Origin: an uncultured Prevotella sp.
GTDB taxonomy: Bacteria > Bacteroidota > Bacteroidia > Bacteroidales > Bacteroidaceae
Direction of reading: 5' to 3'
Assembly: GCA_900551985.1 (NCBI GenBank)
Contig: URYG01000142.1
Coordinates: forward strand, 1 to 8,304
DNA length: 8,304 nt
Shown here one piece after another: positions 5,674-8,304 of the stretch. Positions within the stretch are counted from its first letter, which is position 1; each line of letters opens with the position of its first letter. Below the pieces are notes generated by a model. It was not told the origin of the DNA. It worked only from the letters and a program-made list of their open reading frames with translations, and did no database searches. The position numbers and the translations under genes are program-made.

Positions 5674-6052
5674 AAAATGGAACAAGAAAGAAGCGGCTTA
5701 CCTGGTTGACAACTATGGTAAGATGAGCCTAGAGGAGTTATCTGCCAATCTTGGCCGCTCCGTCATGGCTGTGCGTCTCTATGCGCTTCGTCATAGATTG
5801 GACGACAAACATCAGGTAGTAAAAGAAAACCGGCTGAAGAAGCTGTTGGAATACCGTTTCCGTCATCTCGAAGACTTCCATCCTAGTAAGTTCTTCTTCC
5901 GGGAGACCGGAATTAACCAGGTGAGATATTGGGATCTGTTCTTCGGGAGGAAGCCGATAAAGCCGGAGGAATACAAGGCTGTTGCCGAATATTTCAATAT
6001 TACGATCTCGGAGGCATTCGATTCCCTTCAGCTCAATCTTTTCGATCAATAA
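5663..6052 (+). CDS. Double-HTH DNA-binding protein with C-terminal clamp-like motif
   Basis: 129 aa, no named family recognised. Residues 5-46 resemble a SANT/Myb or homeodomain-like HTH: W6-KKEAAYLVDNYG, then MSLEELSANLGRS and VMAVRLYALRHRL. A basic linker (54-70) leads to a second, XRE-like helical unit (about 76-120; RETGINQVRYWDLFFGRKPI). The protein ends QLNLFDQ, and QLNLF (123-127) fits the bacterial beta-sliding-clamp binding motif QLxLF. The ATG at 5663 is chosen because the SANT-like domain starts directly after it; a start at 5582 would overlap most of the micro-protein. It sits 11 nt before the primase gene, so a role in transcription or replication control of the element is plausible but unproven. 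Confidence 0.75.
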   Translation: MSNKKWNKKEAAYLVDNYGKMSLEELSANLGRSVMAVRLYALRHRLDDKHQVVKENRLKKLLEYRFRHLEDFHPSKFFFRETGINQVRYWDLFFGRKPIKPEEYKAVAEYFNITISEAFDSLQLNLFDQ

Positions 6053-6063
6053 ATATGTAAGAT

Positions 6064-8304
6064 ATGAAAATCAACTCAAACTTCATCGAGAACGTCAAGA
6101 GTAAACTGGATATTGTTGACGTGATCGGTTCATATATCACCCTCACGAAGGCTGGCATCAATTACAAGGGCATTTGCCCGTTCCACAATGATAGCCATCC
6201 TTCCATGATGGTGAGCAAGACGAGGCAGACCTATCATTGTTTCGTCTGCGGAGAACATGGAGATGTCCTAGACTTCCTGAAGAAGTACAACCAGATCACA
6301 TTTCCTGAGGCTCTGCGAATGGCCTGCAAGCTTGCAGATGTAGAATTCCCCGAGCAGGAGGCAACTCCCGAAGAGAATGCTGCATATAAACTTTTGGAAT
6401 CTCGCCGCATAGCTATTGCTGCAGCTGCCAAATTCTACCAGGGGAACCTGCCCCAGGCAGAAAGCTTCCTCAAACGTCGTGGCTATGACTATACGGACAA
6501 GACGCTTGCAGAATATGGTGTTGGATACGCACCTGTTGGCAATGTAGCTATGAAGCACCTTACGGAGAATGGATATGATCTCCAGGTTCTCACAGACGTT
6601 GGAGTATTAGGCAAGTCTCAAGATGGGAGAAGCTATGATTTCTTCCGAGACCGCGTATTGTTTCCGTTCTACGATGTATCAGGAAGGATTATTGCATTTT
6701 CCGGAAGAATCGTCACTCCGAATGATAATGCCGGTAAGTATGTCAATACCGGAGAGACGCCTATTTTCAGAAAAGGTCAGCACATTTTCGGTCTGTATCA
6801 GGCAAAAAGAGCAATCGCCAAAGAAGGGTTCGCTTATCTTGTCGAGGGGCAGTTTGATGTCATTACCCTCCATAAATATGGGGTCGAGAATGTCATCGGA
6901 GGATCCGGAACCGCATTTACTGACGACCAGGTAAGGCTTATCATGCGCTTCACCCAGTCTGTGGTCATGATATATGATGCTGATGATGCAGGCATGAAGG
7001 CTGCCGTCAAGAACTGCGAGCTGCTGCTGAAGGCTGGCGCAAGTGTCAAGTGCATCCGCTTGCCAAAAGGGTACGACCCAGACAGCTATGGCCAGCTCTG
7101 CAAGGAAGAAACGAAAAAGAAGCTATCTGAAGCTATCGAGACCTTCCCGAAGGCTATGAAAAGAATGCTGGTTCCTCGTGGCTGCAAGGATGAAGCAGTT
7201 ATTGCTGCAGCTATGAACACTATCTCAAATCTCATAGCATGCGTGCAGGATGCAGGGCTCCGTCTCGAGTACATGAAGACCATGGCCAGAGACTTCGACA
7301 CGAAAATGACCATCCTGGAGGATAAGGTAAGAGATATCCGCCGTAATGTAGATAGCGTCAAGAAGGAAAACCTGCAGCATGGCATCTTTGGTATTGATAG
7401 CTTGAAGGAGAATCTGAGAAACAACGAGCCTGCCGTAGTAACCTCATTGATAGATACGTTCATGGAGTCATACGGAGATAATCCTATCGTGTATGTTGCC
7501 GGCACGCCATCATCGGCAGATATCGAGAACCTCAGACGTATCTGCTGTTATTTCGTCACTACTGAAGAGGGATGCAGCATCAATACCACTACAGGTGAGG
7601 ATAGCGCCTATATGTCAACGCTCGCGGAGATGTATAAGGCAGGTATCTCTCAGATAAGAGTCATGCACGAGGATAAGGTGGAATCCTTCATCGATTTCTA
7701 TATCCGCATACATGGAGAGCTGCTGTCTGGATTCCTGGGTGACAAGGTTCCGATCATTACCAGGTGTATCGAGTTGACCAGCTATGCGGAGGAAACCGTG
7801 ATAACTGTCAACAAGAACCATTACTGCAGTAAATTAGGACTATCCAAGGGCCAGTTTGACGAGATCCGTAAGCCGTTCGTCAACAAGCGCAAAAATGTAA
7901 TGAAGGCGAATGCTCTGAAGGATGATCTCTATGATGATGACTTTGATGGTGACGAGGTTCCCAGTTACGTCAAGGAGGGAGAGTACGCACAGATGTTTCG
8001 TGAGTGCAAGTATTACCCACGCCTTAATAAGCAGGGCATACCGGTCTGCTATATGTTCCAGAATAAGAACGGACGTGGATTCTCCCAGGTTGCAGACTTC
8101 TATATGGTTCCTCTGCTCCATATATTCAACGAAGACTTCGAGCAGAATAAGCGAGTACTGAAGGTGAACCGCCGTTACTTCGATAAACCTTTATATATAG
8201 AGGTATTGTCAAGCTCCCTGAAGAAGATGAGTACTATCGAGGACGTTCTTATCAACTATGAAGGCGTGAACTTCACAGACGGAGAAGAATGGCAGTGGAG
8301 CTGC
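6064..8304 (+). CDS. Phage/plasmid-type DNA primase (CHC2 zinc finger + TOPRIM), 3' end cut by window
   Basis: At least 747 aa; no stop before the window ends. It makes RNA primers for replication of the element. The N-terminal CHC2 zinc ribbon has C38-x2-H41-x17-C59-x2-C62. The basic catalytic core follows with DnaG-like FFRDRVLFPFYDVSGRII (from about 193) and KYVNTGETPIFRKG (226-239). The TOPRIM domain has E261-G262 (VEGQFDV), GGSGTAFT (279-286) and D305-A-D307 (YDADDAG), all catalytic acids intact, then DPDSY. After about residue 345 it no longer looks like DnaG. There is a charged helical stretch (380-410), a middle region without known motifs, an acidic linker (about 620-630) and a final part (635-747) that resembles, to my eye, the region preceding helicase cores in phage primase-helicase fusions. 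The missing 3' end would tell. Last gene of the operon in view; the ATG follows the previous stop by 11 nt. Confidence 0.92.
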   Translation, partial: MKINSNFIENVKSKLDIVDVIGSYITLTKAGINYKGICPFHNDSHPSMMVSKTRQTYHCFVCGEHGDVLDFLKKYNQITFPEALRMACKLADVEFPEQEATPEENAAYKLLESRRIAIAAAAKFYQGNLPQAESFLKRRGYDYTDKTLAEYGVGYAPVGNVAMKHLTENGYDLQVLTDVGVLGKSQDGRSYDFFRDRVLFPFYDVSGRIIAFSGRIVTPNDNAGKYVNTGETPIFRKGQHIFGLYQAKRAIAKEGFAYLVEGQFDVITLHKYGVENVIGGSGTAFTDDQVRLIMRFTQSVVMIYDADDAGMKAAVKNCELLLKAGASVKCIRLPKGYDPDSYGQLCKEETKKKLSEAIETFPKAMKRMLVPRGCKDEAVIAAAMNTISNLIACVQDAGLRLEYMKTMARDFDTKMTILEDKVRDIRRNVDSVKKENLQHGIFGIDSLKENLRNNEPAVVTSLIDTFMESYGDNPIVYVAGTPSSADIENLRRICCYFVTTEEGCSINTTTGEDSAYMSTLAEMYKAGISQIRVMHEDKVESFIDFYIRIHGELLSGFLGDKVPIITRCIELTSYAEETVITVNKNHYCSKLGLSKGQFDEIRKPFVNKRKNVMKANALKDDLYDDDFDGDEVPSYVKEGEYAQMFRECKYYPRLNKQGIPVCYMFQNKNGRGFSQVADFYMVPLLHIFNEDFEQNKRVLKVNRRYFDKPLYIEVLSSSLKKMSTIEDVLINYEGVNFTDGEEWQWSC

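Noticed and set aside
6055..6060. Minimal start-stop (ATG TAA) just before the primase ATG
   Set aside because: Start-stop elements can stall ribosomes, but ATGTAA arises easily by chance in an A/T-rich 11-nt gap and nothing else supports a role.
7086..7505. Minus-strand 139-codon open frame inside the primase gene
   Set aside because: Ser/Phe-rich shadow frame without domains; the plus-strand primase frame is continuous through it.
1..8304. CRISPR array, tRNA or rRNA genes, insertion sequence
   Set aside because: No regularly spaced repeats with unique spacers, no cloverleaf or rRNA-like sequence and no transposase-like protein were seen.

Overview
The window looks like a Bacteroidales chromosome, probably Prevotellaceae (Prevotella/Segatella type), into which a phage-like or other mobile element has inserted. 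Three signs support this. Promoters match the Bacteroidetes consensus (TTTG, about 20 bp, TAnnTTTG). Starts lack clear Shine-Dalgarno sequences and sit in A-rich leaders. The protein sequences have a Bacteroidales flavour. The genus is an inference from memory of such proteins, not from a search.

Left part (1-3957) is ordinary host DNA. A secreted M13 zinc metallopeptidase (95-2122, +) converges on a minus-strand pair: a 10-TM EamA-type transporter (2218-3135) and, upstream of it, tRNA pseudouridine synthase TruA (3199-3957). A strong symmetrical hairpin (2133-2173) ends both converging transcripts. A four-unit 7-bp tandem repeat lies directly in front of the transporter start.

The junction (3958-4268) holds no gene. 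Its truA-proximal part carries a -7 box for truA. The rest (about 4075-4220) is full of short direct repeats and is the likeliest place for the edge of the inserted element, although no integrase or second att copy is visible.

Right part (4269-8304) looks like the control and early replication region of a prophage, satellite or integrative element. A minus-strand CI-like XRE repressor faces a tight plus-strand operon of five genes: a 66-aa Cro-like HTH protein, a 184-aa Cys-rich protein with a LuxR-type HTH, a 40-aa Cys-rich micro-protein, a 129-aa double-HTH protein ending in a beta-clamp-like QLNLF motif, and a large CHC2/TOPRIM primase that runs off the window after 747 codons. Gene gaps are 1, 2, -11 and 11 nt, so translation is probably coupled. 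The region between repressor and operon carries two back-to-back promoters, an inverted repeat, a 21-bp-spaced direct repeat, a hairpin at the predicted 5' end, and a 15-bp exact repeat lying over the repressor promoter and just before the cro-like start. Together this reads as a lysogeny-type genetic switch controlling primase expression. The least familiar parts are the cysteine signature shared by two adjacent proteins, the clamp-motif regulator and the non-DnaG C-terminal half of the primase.
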